Of a stretch of DNA of 64,000 nt, positions 10,912 through 20,236 are shown one piece after another; positions within the stretch are counted from its first letter, which is position 1, and every line of letters starts with the position of its first letter. The notes beneath the pieces are model-generated. The model made no database searches. It was not told where the DNA came from and saw only the letters and a list, made by a program, of their open reading frames with translations. The DNA is from Alcaligenes pakistanensis (GTDB taxonomy: Bacteria; Pseudomonadota; Gammaproteobacteria; Burkholderiales; Burkholderiaceae_B), in the NCBI RefSeq assembly GCF_014652815.1, contig NZ_BMZN01000004.1, positions 494,812 to 558,811 of the forward strand, read 5' to 3'. The translations under genes and the position numbers were made by a program.

Positions 10912-11102
10912 GGATACGCCTTCTTCTAATTCACGCTGCTAATGATGGCGGCAAGCAACCGGGCTAAAACGACGCGTTAATGGCCTTTTTCCAGCCTAGA
11001 TCGACGCTTCCAGTTGCCTTGACACGTTCAGATTCTTATCAGATCGACATCAAAAACCAGCATCTATCCGGCTTTGCTGCACACTGACGATACAAGTACG
11101 AC

Positions 11103-11753
11103 TTAAACGGGCACGTCTACAGAAGTGCTGACGTGCCCGCCAGCCCTGGCTTGAGGCTCCTTGGCCGGCTCTGATTTTCGACTTTTGCTGGCAGGAGATT
11201 TAGGAGTGCTGCGAGCTTTGCTGGCGCGTGTCTTGCCTGCCCGAGGTGGCGGGCGGCAAATGGCACAAATAAAGCCTGCTTCCGGGTCGTGCGCATGGGC
11301 CACAAAGCCCCCTTTGCAACGCTCGCACTGAGACAACTGCAATAGGCCGCTATCGAAAAAGCGCAGCAGCATCCAGGCACGGGTAAAGCTCAGCACGGGT
11401 TCCTCGTCCGGCCCCACCTCCAGGCGGCCTGCCGACGATTGCTCCAGGTACAGACGGTAGGCCTCGACCAGGGCACGGCTTTTGTCGCACGGCGTATGCG
11501 CGGCCATAAACTGGTAAATGCTGTAGAACAGGCTGGAATGGATATTGGGCAGCCAGGTCATGAACCAATCAACGGAAAAAGGCAGCATGCCCTTGGGCGG
11601 CGAACAACCTTTCACCTCGCGGTACAAACGGGCCAGCCGGTCGTAACTCAGTGATGTTTCTGCTTGCAGGACCTGCAAGCGCGCCCCCAGCTCAATCATG
11701 TCGGAAGCAAGCCCAATTTCCTGGGCTTCTTTGGCGACGCTTTTTATAGCCAT
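11103..11753 (-). CDS. flhC: FlhC, flagellar master regulator subunit
   Basis: DNA-binding subunit of the FlhD4C2 activator at the top of the flagellar cascade. The zinc site is clear: Cys143, Cys146, Cys163 and Cys166. The 216-residue length exceeds enteric FlhC because of a basic, Lys/Ser/Pro-rich tail (about residues 170-205) that may add non-specific DNA contacts; this is inference. The last codons contain an inverted repeat (GGGCACGTC / GACGTGCCC, 11110-11138) overlapping the 3' end of the gene, a possible RNA hairpin between flhC and motA. Confidence 0.94.
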   Translation of the reverse strand: MAIKSVAKEAQEIGLASDMIELGARLQVLQAETSLSYDRLARLYREVKGCSPPKGMLPFSVDWFMTWLPNIHSSLFYSIYQFMAAHTPCDKSRALVEAYRLYLEQSSAGRLEVGPDEEPVLSFTRAWMLLRFFDSGLLQLSQCERCKGGFVAHAHDPEAGFICAICRPPPRAGKTRASKARSTPKSPASKSRKSEPAKEPQARAGGHVSTSVDVPV

Positions 11754-11783
11754 AGTTCTTGGTGGAATGAAATGGGTGTCGGT

Positions 11784-12110
11784 TTAGCCGACTTGTTCTG
11801 CTGTCGCGCGTTGGGACAGAAGAATGGTGGAGTGAGCCTGCTGCAATACCCCTCCCAGCACATTCTGCGTCAAGGTGGTAAGCAGGTCGTAGTCATTGAA
11901 GCGAAAGCCGCAGATCAACGAGCTGGAGCTGGCCAGCTTGACCAATTGGGCGGGCGACAGACGCAATAAGGTCTCAGCCACATCGGTATCGAAGCCCAAA
12001 CGGAACATACCTGCCGCAAAATTTTCCCGCAGCAGGCGCTGCGCGAGTAACAAGTACGACAAATTGACTTCCTGAATATCATTCAGCAGCGAATTTTCCG
12101 ATACGGGCAT
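11784..12110 (-). CDS. flhD: FlhD, flagellar master regulator subunit
   Basis: Partner of FlhC in the class I flagellar activator complex. The product is 108 residues and contains the FlhD signature [19 protein letters not shown]. The start MPVSENSLL is chosen because AAGGA lies 8 bases upstream. An ATG three codons earlier overlaps that site, and a longer open frame begins 18 codons earlier. flhC starts 30 bases after the stop. The long AT-rich region upstream probably carries its regulatory sites. Confidence 0.92.
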   Translation of the reverse strand: MPVSENSLLNDIQEVNLSYLLLAQRLLRENFAAGMFRLGFDTDVAETLLRLSPAQLVKLASSSSLICGFRFNDYDLLTTLTQNVLGGVLQQAHSTILLSQRATAEQVG

Positions 12111-12546
12111 GTCAGCCATCCTTGTAAAACTGTTAATCAGCGAGTTTCTTGTAACAAAACACATTTAAAATAGTCAAAGTTACATAAATATGTATCATGC
12201 CTTGCAATGTATTGCCTGAATATATTTTTTACATTATCAACGCTTATGACACAGTATGTCTATAAATGCTCTAAAAACATGAAAAACGTCTGATACATGC
12301 AATAAATGCATCAAGACACAGCAGAATATTATCAGATGCTCACTTAATGTTGTAGATATAAACTAGATGTAACATGACAAAGATCAACACGACTGTGCCA
12401 AGAATATGTTTTGTTGCATCTATTAAGCCTGATTTAATGCATATCTAGCAGCCTCAACACTCAGGCTCTGCCTAAAAAGAGGTCAAATATCGGATATTCT
12501 TCTGCTTGTTGGCTTCTTCTACCCCCCATCCGTTTTGTAACAGCCC
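12111..12546. promoter_or_regulatory. AT-rich intergenic region upstream of flhDC
   Basis: This 436-base gap between divergent flhD and the NlpC/P60 gene is markedly richer in A and T than the surrounding coding DNA and contains no convincing open frame. Repeated short words (TGATACATGCA, ATAAATGCAT, CTAGATGTAACATG) are scattered through it. In other bacteria flhDC has a long leader that integrates many regulators, and this region is the natural place for that here. I cannot assign a specific promoter with confidence. Confidence 0.5.
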
Positions 12547-13044
12547 ATGGTTCCTGCTGCTTTTACGCAACGTCTGTTTGCCCTGTGCCTAAGCGTGCTT
12601 CTGGCCGCGTGTGCGCACACGCCCTCCTTTGCGCCGACGGCAGGCAAAGCAATCACGGTAGACGATCAACGCCGTTCAGCCGTCGTCCTGTCTGCCCTGA
12701 CCTTGCTGGACACCCCCTATCGCTACGGCGGGCGCGAGCCCTCCACCGGCTTTGATTGCAGCGGCTTGGTGCACTATGTTTTCAGCCAGGAGTACCGCTC
12801 CCCTATTCCACGCCGAACGAGCGATCAGGCCAGCGCGGCCCGCCGTGTCAGCCGTGCGCAGCTACGCCCCGGCGACCTGGTGTTTTTCAATACACTGGGT
12901 GCGCCCAACTCGCATGTGGGTATTTATATAGGCAAGCAGCAATTCATCAATGCGCCCTCCAGCGGCGGGCGGGTACGCATTGATTCTCTGGATAATCCCT
13001 ATTTCGCTGAACGCTTTGAAACGGCTCGAACTTTCTTTGATTAA
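12547..13044 (+). CDS. NlpC/P60 family peptidoglycan hydrolase, lipoprotein
   Basis: Probable murein endopeptidase of the MepS/Spr type anchored in the outer membrane. Residues 1-22 form a lipoprotein signal with the lipobox LLAAC (Cys22). The NlpC/P60 domain has the catalytic Cys71 (FDCSGLVHY) and His123 (NSHVGIYIG). The third active-site position, usually His in MepS, is Asn135 (FINAP), which some family members have. Total length is 165 residues. It is divergent from flhD and not obviously part of an operon. Confidence 0.9.
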   Translation: MVPAAFTQRLFALCLSVLLAACAHTPSFAPTAGKAITVDDQRRSAVVLSALTLLDTPYRYGGREPSTGFDCSGLVHYVFSQEYRSPIPRRTSDQASAARRVSRAQLRPGDLVFFNTLGAPNSHVGIYIGKQQFINAPSSGGRVRIDSLDNPYFAERFETARTFFD

Positions 13045-13150
13045 TTGATTGTCGAGCCGGCAAAGGGATTAATTCAAACAAGGCCCCGACTTCATACCCC
13101 AAAAAACTGAGCATAGCGCCATGCTTAAGGGTTCAGGGGGCTTTATCTAT

Positions 13151-14749
13151 TTACACAGTGGGAACCGTGGCGTATTGCTCGGCCAATTCAAGAAAGGCTT
13201 CCAACTCGGGTGAGCGGCCAGTTTCTTCTTGCATGATGGCCGCCACAGCAGGTGCCACCGATTGCGCCAGACGCGCATCCAGAAACAAGAGGCGTGAACG
13301 ACGCGCCAACATATCCTCTACCGTACGCGCATATTCAAAACGGCAGGCAAAGCGCACCATGGCGGCACTTAAGCCAGGGGCCAGTTCCTGATCCGATCCC
13401 GGCAAAGTTTGCACCCAGTCAGCCTCACTACCATAGGCATCCAGGCCTGCTGTGCGCCCTAAAGAGCGCCGATCACCCACATAAGAGGCCCCCACGAGAC
13501 GCTGATCCTGAGTGCGACAGGCTGGCAGCGGCCCTAATAGACCAGACTGCTGACAGCGCTCCAACACATCCTCGGCCATGGCGCGATAGGTTGTCCATTT
13601 GCCGCCAGTGACGGTCAGCAAGCCGTTCGCACTAACTGTAATGCTGTGTTCCCGACTGATGGATTGTGTCTGTCCTGCCGCCGACTCAGCTGCCGGACGC
13701 ACCAAGGGACGCAAGCCTACCCAGATACTGCGCACATCCTGCACACCCGGTGCTTTTTGCAGATAATTGGCAGATTCTTTCAAAATGAAATCCACTTCTT
13801 GCGCCAAAGGGCGTGGCTCCAAAGGAATATCATCTCTAGGCGTATCAGTCGTACCCAAGATCAGTTTGCCCAACCACGGCACGGCAAAGAGCACGCGGCC
13901 GTCCTTGGTACGCGGCACCAGCAAAGCATGTTCACCGGGTAAAAACTCCTGATCCACCACCAAATGCACACCTTGGCTGGGTGACACCATAGGCCGCAGC
14001 TCACGCCCCGCCTCCTGGGCATCCAGTTGACGCACCTGATCCACCCACACGCCCGTAGCATTGACCACACAGCGGGTATTGATCTGGTAGCTCTGGCCGC
14101 TTTCCTTGTCTTCGCAACGCACCCCGGACACTTTCCCATCACTGTGCAGCACTTCCACCACGTGACAGTAATTGACCAGCAAAGCGCCATTCAAGGCGGC
14201 GGTACGAGCCAGGGCCAGGGCCAGACGGGCATCGTCAAACTGGCCATCCCAATACTTGACGCCGCCTTTCAGGCCACTTTGTCGCGCACCGGGTAAAAGC
14301 TGTCGAATTTTGGAGGCACTTAAAAATTGGGTATGACCCAGTCCTTCACGCCCGGCCAGGCCGTCATATGCCATCAAGCCCACCCCATAGAATGGGGTTT
14401 CCCAACACTTGTAACTGGGCATCACAAAAGGCAGACGTTGTGCCAAATGCGGCGCATTGTTAAGCAAATGCATGCGCTCACGCAAGGCCTCACGTACTAG
14501 GCTGACATTGCCCTGGGCCAAGTACCGCACGCCACCATGCACCAGCTTGGTCGCCCGCGAGGACGTGCCTTTGGCAAAGTCCCAGGCTTCCAGAACTACC
14601 ACGCTCAGCCCGCGCAGGGCGGCATCCACGGCAACACCCAGGCCGCTTGCCCCACCACCCACCACGACCATATCCACGTGCGTGGTGCGCGCCAAGGCGC
14701 CCAACATCTGGGCTCTATCGGTCAATAAGGGGGAACTTAATGTAGTCAT
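13151..14749 (-). CDS. glpD: Aerobic glycerol-3-phosphate dehydrogenase
   Basis: FAD-dependent membrane-associated enzyme that oxidises sn-glycerol-3-phosphate to dihydroxyacetone phosphate and passes electrons to quinone. The N-terminal FAD-binding motif is VVVGGGASGLGVAVDAALRG, followed by the GlpD signature TSSRATKLVHGGVRYL and, later, VTGGKWTTYRAMAEDVLE. The ATG gives 532 residues, a normal length; a frame extending 15 codons upstream adds a non-homologous hydrophobic stretch. It is divergent from glpK with about 200 bases between the starts. No glpF or glpR is in the window. Confidence 0.95.
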   Translation of the reverse strand: MTTLSSPLLTDRAQMLGALARTTHVDMVVVGGGASGLGVAVDAALRGLSVVVLEAWDFAKGTSSRATKLVHGGVRYLAQGNVSLVREALRERMHLLNNAPHLAQRLPFVMPSYKCWETPFYGVGLMAYDGLAGREGLGHTQFLSASKIRQLLPGARQSGLKGGVKYWDGQFDDARLALALARTAALNGALLVNYCHVVEVLHSDGKVSGVRCEDKESGQSYQINTRCVVNATGVWVDQVRQLDAQEAGRELRPMVSPSQGVHLVVDQEFLPGEHALLVPRTKDGRVLFAVPWLGKLILGTTDTPRDDIPLEPRPLAQEVDFILKESANYLQKAPGVQDVRSIWVGLRPLVRPAAESAAGQTQSISREHSITVSANGLLTVTGGKWTTYRAMAEDVLERCQQSGLLGPLPACRTQDQRLVGASYVGDRRSLGRTAGLDAYGSEADWVQTLPGSDQELAPGLSAAMVRFACRFEYARTVEDMLARRSRLLFLDARLAQSVAPAVAAIMQEETGRSPELEAFLELAEQYATVPTV

Positions 14750-14947
14750 AAGATAAAGAATCGGACCTGAAATTAGCAGACACCCGGAAAACACAGGCTT
14801 GCTCGGGATTTACCCTGATTTTAGCCCCTGGACTTTTACCGTCCAGTGAAACTTGTTTGCTTGCGTATCAACGCCCCTGCGCGGCCACACATCGCCCCTA
14901 TAGAGCCGGTACACTGTGACCTGCTTTGATCTTATTGCCTCATTCGC

Positions 14948-16441
14948 ATGACATTCATACTTGCTCTTGATCAGGGAACTTCCAGCTCGCGCAGCCTTAT
15001 TGTGGCAGCAGACGGCCGCATTCTGGCGCAGGCGCAGCAGGAAACCAAGCAATACTATCCGCGCACGGACTGGGTGGAGCACGATCCCCAGGAAATTCTG
15101 GACACCCAATTCCAGACCGCCCGACAAGCGATCGAACAGGCCGGTCTGCGCCCTCAGGACATCCATGCCATTGGTATTACCAATCAGCGTGAAACCACGG
15201 TGCTATGGGATAGGCGCAGCGGGCAAGCCTTACATAAGGCCATCGTCTGGCAGGACCGGCGTGCCGAGGACTTCTGCGCCCAGTTACGCGAGCAGGGCCA
15301 CGAAGCCTCCATCACGGCCAAAACCGGTCTGCCTATTGATGCCTACTTTTCGGCTTCCAAATTGCGCTGGTTGCTGGACACCATCCCCGGTGCCCGCGAA
15401 CGGGCACAGCGCGGCGAACTGGCCTTTGGCACCATAGACAGCTGGCTGATCTGGCATTTAAGCGGTGGCCAAGTCCATGCCACGGATGTCAGCAATGCCT
15501 CGCGCACCCTGCTCTACAACATTCACACCCAGCAATGGGATGAAGAACTGCTGGATTTGTTCACGATTCCCGCCAGCGTCCTACCCAAAGTGCAAGGCTC
15601 CGCGTCTGAGTTCGCCCGGTGTAGTCCCGATATTCTGGGCAGTGCCATTCCGATTTGCGGTGTGGCCGGCGACCAACAGAGCGCCCTGTTCGGCCAGGCC
15701 TGCACCACACCCGGCATGGCCAAGAACACCTACGGTACCGGCTGCTTCTTGCTGATGCATTGTGGCTCGCACATTCCCCAGTCCCATAACGGACTGATCG
15801 CTACCTGCGCCGCCCACCATGATGACACCCCCGCCTACGCGCTGGAGGGCAGCGTTTTCATTGGTGGTGCGGTCGTTCAATGGCTGCGCGATGGGTTGGG
15901 CGCCCTGGAACACAGCGCTCAGGTAGAGGCCTTGGCCCGCAGCGTGCCCGATGCCCAAGGCGTGCGACTGGTACCGGCCTTTACCGGCTTGGGCGCTCCC
16001 TACTGGGACGCGCAGGCTCGCGGCACCATTACCGGCCTGACACGCGCCTCCACCATGGCCCATATTGCACGCGCTGCCCTGGACAGCATTGCCTATCAAA
16101 GCGCAGCCGTACTGCAAGCCATGAACCGCGATGTACAAGCCAACGGCGGGCCCGCCCTGCAAGAGCTGCGCGTCGACGGCGGTGCCTGCGCCAATAATCT
16201 TCTGATGCAATTTCAGGCTGATTTGCTGGGCCTGCCCGTCGTGCGTCCCGTTACTATTGAAACCACCGCTTTAGGAGCGGCGTATCTGGCTGGACTAGGT
16301 AGTGGCCTGTATGCCGGGCTGCCTGAAATTGCAGCGCTATGGCAATGCGACCGCACTTTTGAACCCGCCATGTCGCGCGATGAAGCACAAAGCCTGATGC
16401 TTAGTTGGGAACAGGCTGTGCGTCAGGCACGCACTTATTGA
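14948..16441 (+). CDS. glpK: Glycerol kinase
   Basis: ATP-dependent kinase that converts glycerol to sn-glycerol-3-phosphate, the substrate of the divergent glpD. It is an FGGY-family protein with the N-terminal phosphate-binding motif [13 protein letters not shown], the glycerol-site segment [13 protein letters not shown], the segment [12 protein letters not shown], and the C-terminal adenosine motif [19 protein letters not shown]. Length is 497 residues, as usual. The TM2 gene follows after 27 bases. Confidence 0.97.
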   Translation: MTFILALDQGTSSSRSLIVAADGRILAQAQQETKQYYPRTDWVEHDPQEILDTQFQTARQAIEQAGLRPQDIHAIGITNQRETTVLWDRRSGQALHKAIVWQDRRAEDFCAQLREQGHEASITAKTGLPIDAYFSASKLRWLLDTIPGARERAQRGELAFGTIDSWLIWHLSGGQVHATDVSNASRTLLYNIHTQQWDEELLDLFTIPASVLPKVQGSASEFARCSPDILGSAIPICGVAGDQQSALFGQACTTPGMAKNTYGTGCFLLMHCGSHIPQSHNGLIATCAAHHDDTPAYALEGSVFIGGAVVQWLRDGLGALEHSAQVEALARSVPDAQGVRLVPAFTGLGAPYWDAQARGTITGLTRASTMAHIARAALDSIAYQSAAVLQAMNRDVQANGGPALQELRVDGGACANNLLMQFQADLLGLPVVRPVTIETTALGAAYLAGLGSGLYAGLPEIAALWQCDRTFEPAMSRDEAQSLMLSWEQAVRQARTY

Positions 16442-16468
16442 ACTTGCTGTTTTTTTGACGGACACACC

Positions 16469-16921
16469 ATGCTGCAAAAAATCATTCTGGGCATTGCCAT
16501 CTTTTTAATCGTGATGTTGGGCCTGACCTTTGGCGAGGCCATCTTCACCTACCTTTCCTCGTATCTAGGATTTCTATTCCATGACTTCATCTCGCTGATG
16601 AAAGACATTCAGGGATACCTGATGGTCCATTGGGGCAAAGCACTGATTGCACTGCTGATCACCGTCCCACTGGTCATCTGGATTTCCAAGAACAAGAAAG
16701 ATGAAATGTCCAAGCCCAACAGCCATCGCAAGATTGCCATTGTGCTGGCGATCTTCCTGGGCTGGCTAGGCGTACACCGCTTTTATCTGGGCCAGATCGG
16801 CATGGGTTTGCTGTTCCTGGTGCTGTTTGCCATCTGGGCACCACTGGCCTACTTCCTGGCCCTGATCGACGCCTTGCGTTACGCCTTTATGGGCGATGAC
16901 GACTTCAAGCTGGTACGCTGA
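16469..16921 (+). CDS. TM2 domain-containing membrane protein
   Basis: Small inner-membrane protein of unknown function. Residues 1-80 contain two hydrophobic helices. The C-terminal half is a TM2 domain: IAIVLAIFLGWLGVHRFYLG, then a short turn and a second helix ending LIDALRYAFMG. The G-VHRFYLG motif between the helices is diagnostic of the domain. It starts 27 bases after glpK and may be co-transcribed, but no functional link to glycerol is implied. Confidence 0.85.
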   Translation: MLQKIILGIAIFLIVMLGLTFGEAIFTYLSSYLGFLFHDFISLMKDIQGYLMVHWGKALIALLITVPLVIWISKNKKDEMSKPNSHRKIAIVLAIFLGWLGVHRFYLGQIGMGLLFLVLFAIWAPLAYFLALIDALRYAFMGDDDFKLVR

Positions 16922-17328
16922 TCCACCCTCCGGCACAGGCCCCCATAACAAGTAAAAACGGGGCCTGACGCTGGGCAAGCAGAAACCTTTGCTGGGTCAC
17001 CCAAACCCATGGTTTACATGGTGGACCGAGCCCCCGCCACTGCGCAATCCACACACTTTCAGGCCCCATCAGGGAAAACCACAGCCCGGCTTTCCGGCGC
17101 ACTTAGTTCCTTGATTTCCAATACTTATATTAGCCCCCATACCTTTTAAGTATTCAAGTAAACCTTTTTAGTCTTGGAAAGAGCAAAGCGGCTTCGGGTT
17201 CAATTCAGGAAGCAGCCCCATGGCGCTCGCTTCCACGGTTTTATGTGATTGCACATCTCTGACTTGCATCAGAGTCCCGGCAGAAGACGAGTGTCACTAC
17301 AAACAAAAAAATAGTGAGACACAAGAAA
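16922..17328. other. Intergenic region between TM2 gene and sulfatase
   Basis: About 400 bases with no supported gene. Near its left end is a perfect 8-base inverted repeat (CAGGCCCC / GGGGCCTG, 16936-16967) with a 16-base loop and no T run, possibly a weak terminator for the TM2 gene. The right half presumably holds the sulfatase promoter, but I see no clear -35/-10 pair. Confidence 0.4.
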
Positions 17329-19050
17329 ATGCGACCTTCTACCCATAGCTATTTGCTACGTAGCCTGCTCGGCTTAACTCTGGCTGCCTGCACGCTAAGC
17401 AGCCACGCCGCCACAGACACAAAACGCCCCAATATTTTGCTGATCGTGGCCGATGATCTGGGTTACTCCGACATTGGTGCCTTCGGCAGTGAAATCTCCA
17501 CCCCTAATCTGGATGCTTTAGTGAAAGACGGGGTGGCACTGACCGACTTTTACGCCTCGCCCTTCTGCTCCCCAACCCGTGCCATGTTGATGTCCGGGGC
17601 CGACAACCACCAGGTTGGCTTTGGCGGCATGGCCGAACTGATGACACCCCAGCAGCGCAGCCTGCCCGGTTATGAAGGCTTTCTAAGCGATCGCGCCCTG
17701 CCCTTTCCCCTTGTCCTGCAAGATAATGGCTACCGCACTTATATGGCCGGAAAATGGCATTTGGGCGTGAAGGAAGAAGTAGCGCCGCCCAATCGCGGTT
17801 TTGACCAGTCTTATGCCTTGATGCATGGCGGTGCCAGCCATTTCGACCAAAGCGGCATCATCACCTTTGATGCCAATAAAGCTCCAGTCGCCCTGTACCG
17901 TGAAAACGGCAAGGAAGTGCAACTGCCCAAAGACTTCTACTCCAGCGAGTTCTTTGCCTCACGCCTGATGTCGTATATCGATGCAGACACCCGCAAGGAT
18001 CAGCCGTTCTTTGCCTACCTGGCGTTTACCGCCCCCCACTGGCCCCTGCATGCCCCCGACGAATACATCCGCAAATATGAAGGCCGCTACGACGTAGGCT
18101 ATGACGTGCTGCGTGAGGAGCGTCTGGCCCGCATGAAGCAACTGGGACTAGTGCCCAAAGATATGCAGGGCTATGTCGGTAATCCCGCCTGGCCACGCTG
18201 GAAAGAGCTCAACCCCGAGCAGCAGCGAGTCGAGAGCAAGCGCATGACTATTTACGCCGCGATGGTGGACGCCATGGATGCGCAGATTGGCCGCGTCATC
18301 GAGCATCTGAAAAAAACCGGTCAATATGACAATACCGTGGTGATTTTCCTGTCTGACAACGGGGCCGATGGCAACACGGTGCTGGATGAAGGCGAAACCC
18401 GCGCCTGGGCCCACAAGCATCGCGACAATAGCTACGAAAACACGGGCCGACCCGGCTCCTTTGTTGAGTACGGCCCAGGCTGGGCACAAGTCGGCTCCAC
18501 TCCCTTCAACCTGTACAAGGCCTTTATGTATGAAGGCGGTATTTCGGTGCCCAGCATCATGCGTGTACCCGGTGGCAAGCGCCAGGGCGAGTTTGTTCGT
18601 GCCCCCGCCCACGTCACTGATATTGCACCCACCATTTTGGCTTTGGCCCAAGTCGAGCAACCCCAAGGCGAGTACCGTGGCCGTGACGTCATTCCCATGC
18701 AAGGTAATTCCATGGTGGATCTGTTGACAGGTCGCAGCGAGCAAGTCCATGAAACCTTCCGCCAAGGCTGGGAGTTGAATGGTCGCCGCGCCATGCGCCT
18801 GGGCGACTGGAAAATTGTCTACGCCAATGCGCCGTGGGGGAAAGATCGCTGGGAACTGTTCAATGTGGCCCAAGACCGCTCCGAGCAGACGGATCTGTCG
18901 GACAAACACCCCGAAAAGCTCAAGGAGCTGATTGCCGAGTACGAGCAATATGCCAAGCGCAACGGCGTGGAAGATTTTGAGGGTCTGGCTTCACGTCCTG
19001 GTTACAGCAATAGCCTGAACTACTACAAGGATCTTGATGAAGTCCTTTAA
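17329..19050 (+). CDS. Exported type I (formylglycine) sulfatase
   Basis: Probable arylsulfatase that hydrolyses sulfate esters outside the cytoplasm. The N-terminal signal segment contains a lipobox-like LAAC at Cys21 and a possible signal peptidase I site (SHA-AT), so it may be a lipoprotein or a soluble periplasmic protein. The sulfatase fold starts RPNILLIVADDLGYSD with metal-binding Asp42/Asp43. The formylglycine motif is CSPTR with Cys80, and GKWHLG and FLSDNGADG follow as expected. I use the ATG; a GTG five codons upstream is possible. The maturase gene overlaps its last 14 bases, and a sulfate-type permease lies next to it. Confidence 0.93.
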   Translation: MRPSTHSYLLRSLLGLTLAACTLSSHAATDTKRPNILLIVADDLGYSDIGAFGSEISTPNLDALVKDGVALTDFYASPFCSPTRAMLMSGADNHQVGFGGMAELMTPQQRSLPGYEGFLSDRALPFPLVLQDNGYRTYMAGKWHLGVKEEVAPPNRGFDQSYALMHGGASHFDQSGIITFDANKAPVALYRENGKEVQLPKDFYSSEFFASRLMSYIDADTRKDQPFFAYLAFTAPHWPLHAPDEYIRKYEGRYDVGYDVLREERLARMKQLGLVPKDMQGYVGNPAWPRWKELNPEQQRVESKRMTIYAAMVDAMDAQIGRVIEHLKKTGQYDNTVVIFLSDNGADGNTVLDEGETRAWAHKHRDNSYENTGRPGSFVEYGPGWAQVGSTPFNLYKAFMYEGGISVPSIMRVPGGKRQGEFVRAPAHVTDIAPTILALAQVEQPQGEYRGRDVIPMQGNSMVDLLTGRSEQVHETFRQGWELNGRRAMRLGDWKIVYANAPWGKDRWELFNVAQDRSEQTDLSDKHPEKLKELIAEYEQYAKRNGVEDFEGLASRPGYSNSLNYYKDLDEVL

Positions 19051-20149
19051 GCTCTCCCGAGCCAAGGTGCTGCTGACGGTATGCGGGCTGCTGACAGCCG
19101 CCCCGCTGCCTGCCGCAGCACAGGGCACCGACGCACTCCCAAGCCCCGCTCACGACTGTCAGGCCTATAGCGGTATCCCGGCTGGATTTAGCCCGGCCAG
19201 CAAGAAGGCGGCCAATCGAGCCGGTTTGATCGCCATTCCGGGGGGACGCTTTCTAATGGGTTCCGACGAGGGCTATCCAGAAGAAAAACCAGTACACGCC
19301 GTGGAGGTTCAAGCATTTCAGATTGACCAACACGAAGTCACCAACGCCCAGTTCGCCCAGTTTGTGGCGGCAACCGGCTACTTAACCCAGGCCGAACGGG
19401 TGCCGCAATTTCCGCCCCATGTTCAGGTCCCCGAGCAATACCGTCTACCCGGTTCGGCCGTCTTTACCCCACCCGCCGCGCAACATGATCACGATCCGCA
19501 TGAAGGGCACAGCCAGCACGCCTCAACCCCACCCAGCAGCTACAACTGGTGGGTATGGGTTCCCGGTGCAAACTGGCGTCACCCTGGCGGGCCAGACACA
19601 ACTCTGAATGGACGGGATAACCACCCGGTCGTCCATATTGCCTATGAAGATGCACGCGCCTATGCCCATTGGCTGGGCCGTGACTTAGCGACAGAAGAGC
19701 AATGGGAGTTTGCGGCTCGCGGTGGTCTGGAAGCCGCTAGCTACCCGTGGGGCAATACCCCCGAGCTACGCGGTCGCTTAATGGCCAATACCTGGCAAGG
19801 CAACTTCCCCACCAAGAACCTGGTCCGCGACGGCTACGAGGGCACGGCTCCGGTGGGCTGCTTCCCGGCCAACAACTATGGTTTGTGGGATGCGGTCGGC
19901 AATGTCTGGGAGTGGACGCGTAGTGAGTGGCGACCTAATCATGAATCCTTAACATCCAAACGCCTTATAGAGGCGGCGACTGATGCCAAGGGGAATCCGG
20001 CCACGGGCGTCATCAAAGGCGGCTCTTTTTTGTGCGCAGCCAACTTCTGCGTACGTTACCGCCCTGCCTCACGCCAGCCACAAGAAACCACCGTGTCTAC
20101 TCAGCACGTAGGATTCCGAACGGTGCTTAATACCACCGAGGCCCCTTAA
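19037..20149 (+). CDS. Formylglycine-generating enzyme (sulfatase-modifying factor), exported
   Basis: SUMF1/FGE-family protein expected to oxidise the sulfatase cysteine to formylglycine. It has a clear Sec signal (basic start, hydrophobic core, AAA-QG site near residue 28). The FGE-sulfatase domain shows PGGRFLMGSDEG, EVTNAQFAQFV, LATEEQWEFAARGG and GNVWEWTRSEW. The catalytic cysteine pair, Cys333 and Cys338 (SFLCAANFCVRYR), has the same C-x4-C spacing as human SUMF1 C336/C341. A His-rich insert (HDHDPHEGHSQH) lies near residues 155-166. The ATG is preceded by AAGGA; a TTG one codon earlier is ignored. It overlaps the sulfatase gene by 14 bases, so the two are translationally coupled. Confidence 0.92.
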   Translation: MKSFKLSRAKVLLTVCGLLTAAPLPAAAQGTDALPSPAHDCQAYSGIPAGFSPASKKAANRAGLIAIPGGRFLMGSDEGYPEEKPVHAVEVQAFQIDQHEVTNAQFAQFVAATGYLTQAERVPQFPPHVQVPEQYRLPGSAVFTPPAAQHDHDPHEGHSQHASTPPSSYNWWVWVPGANWRHPGGPDTTLNGRDNHPVVHIAYEDARAYAHWLGRDLATEEQWEFAARGGLEAASYPWGNTPELRGRLMANTWQGNFPTKNLVRDGYEGTAPVGCFPANNYGLWDAVGNVWEWTRSEWRPNHESLTSKRLIEAATDAKGNPATGVIKGGSFLCAANFCVRYRPASRQPQETTVSTQHVGFRTVLNTTEAP

Positions 20150-20153
20150 GCAG

Positions 20154-20191
20154 AACCCAAAAAACATCCCCTCGCTTTTGACGAGGGGATG
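20154..20191 (-). terminator. Terminator after the SulP gene
   Basis: A 10-base stem (CATCCCCTCG / CGAGGGGATG) with a 7-base loop is followed on the minus strand by a T run. It lies in the convergent gap between the FGE gene and the SulP permease and fits the end of the permease transcript. Confidence 0.7.
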
Positions 20192-20236
20192 ATTCAAACC
20201 CAGCGTTTGGTAGCGATAAGCCGTGGGAGAACCTGC

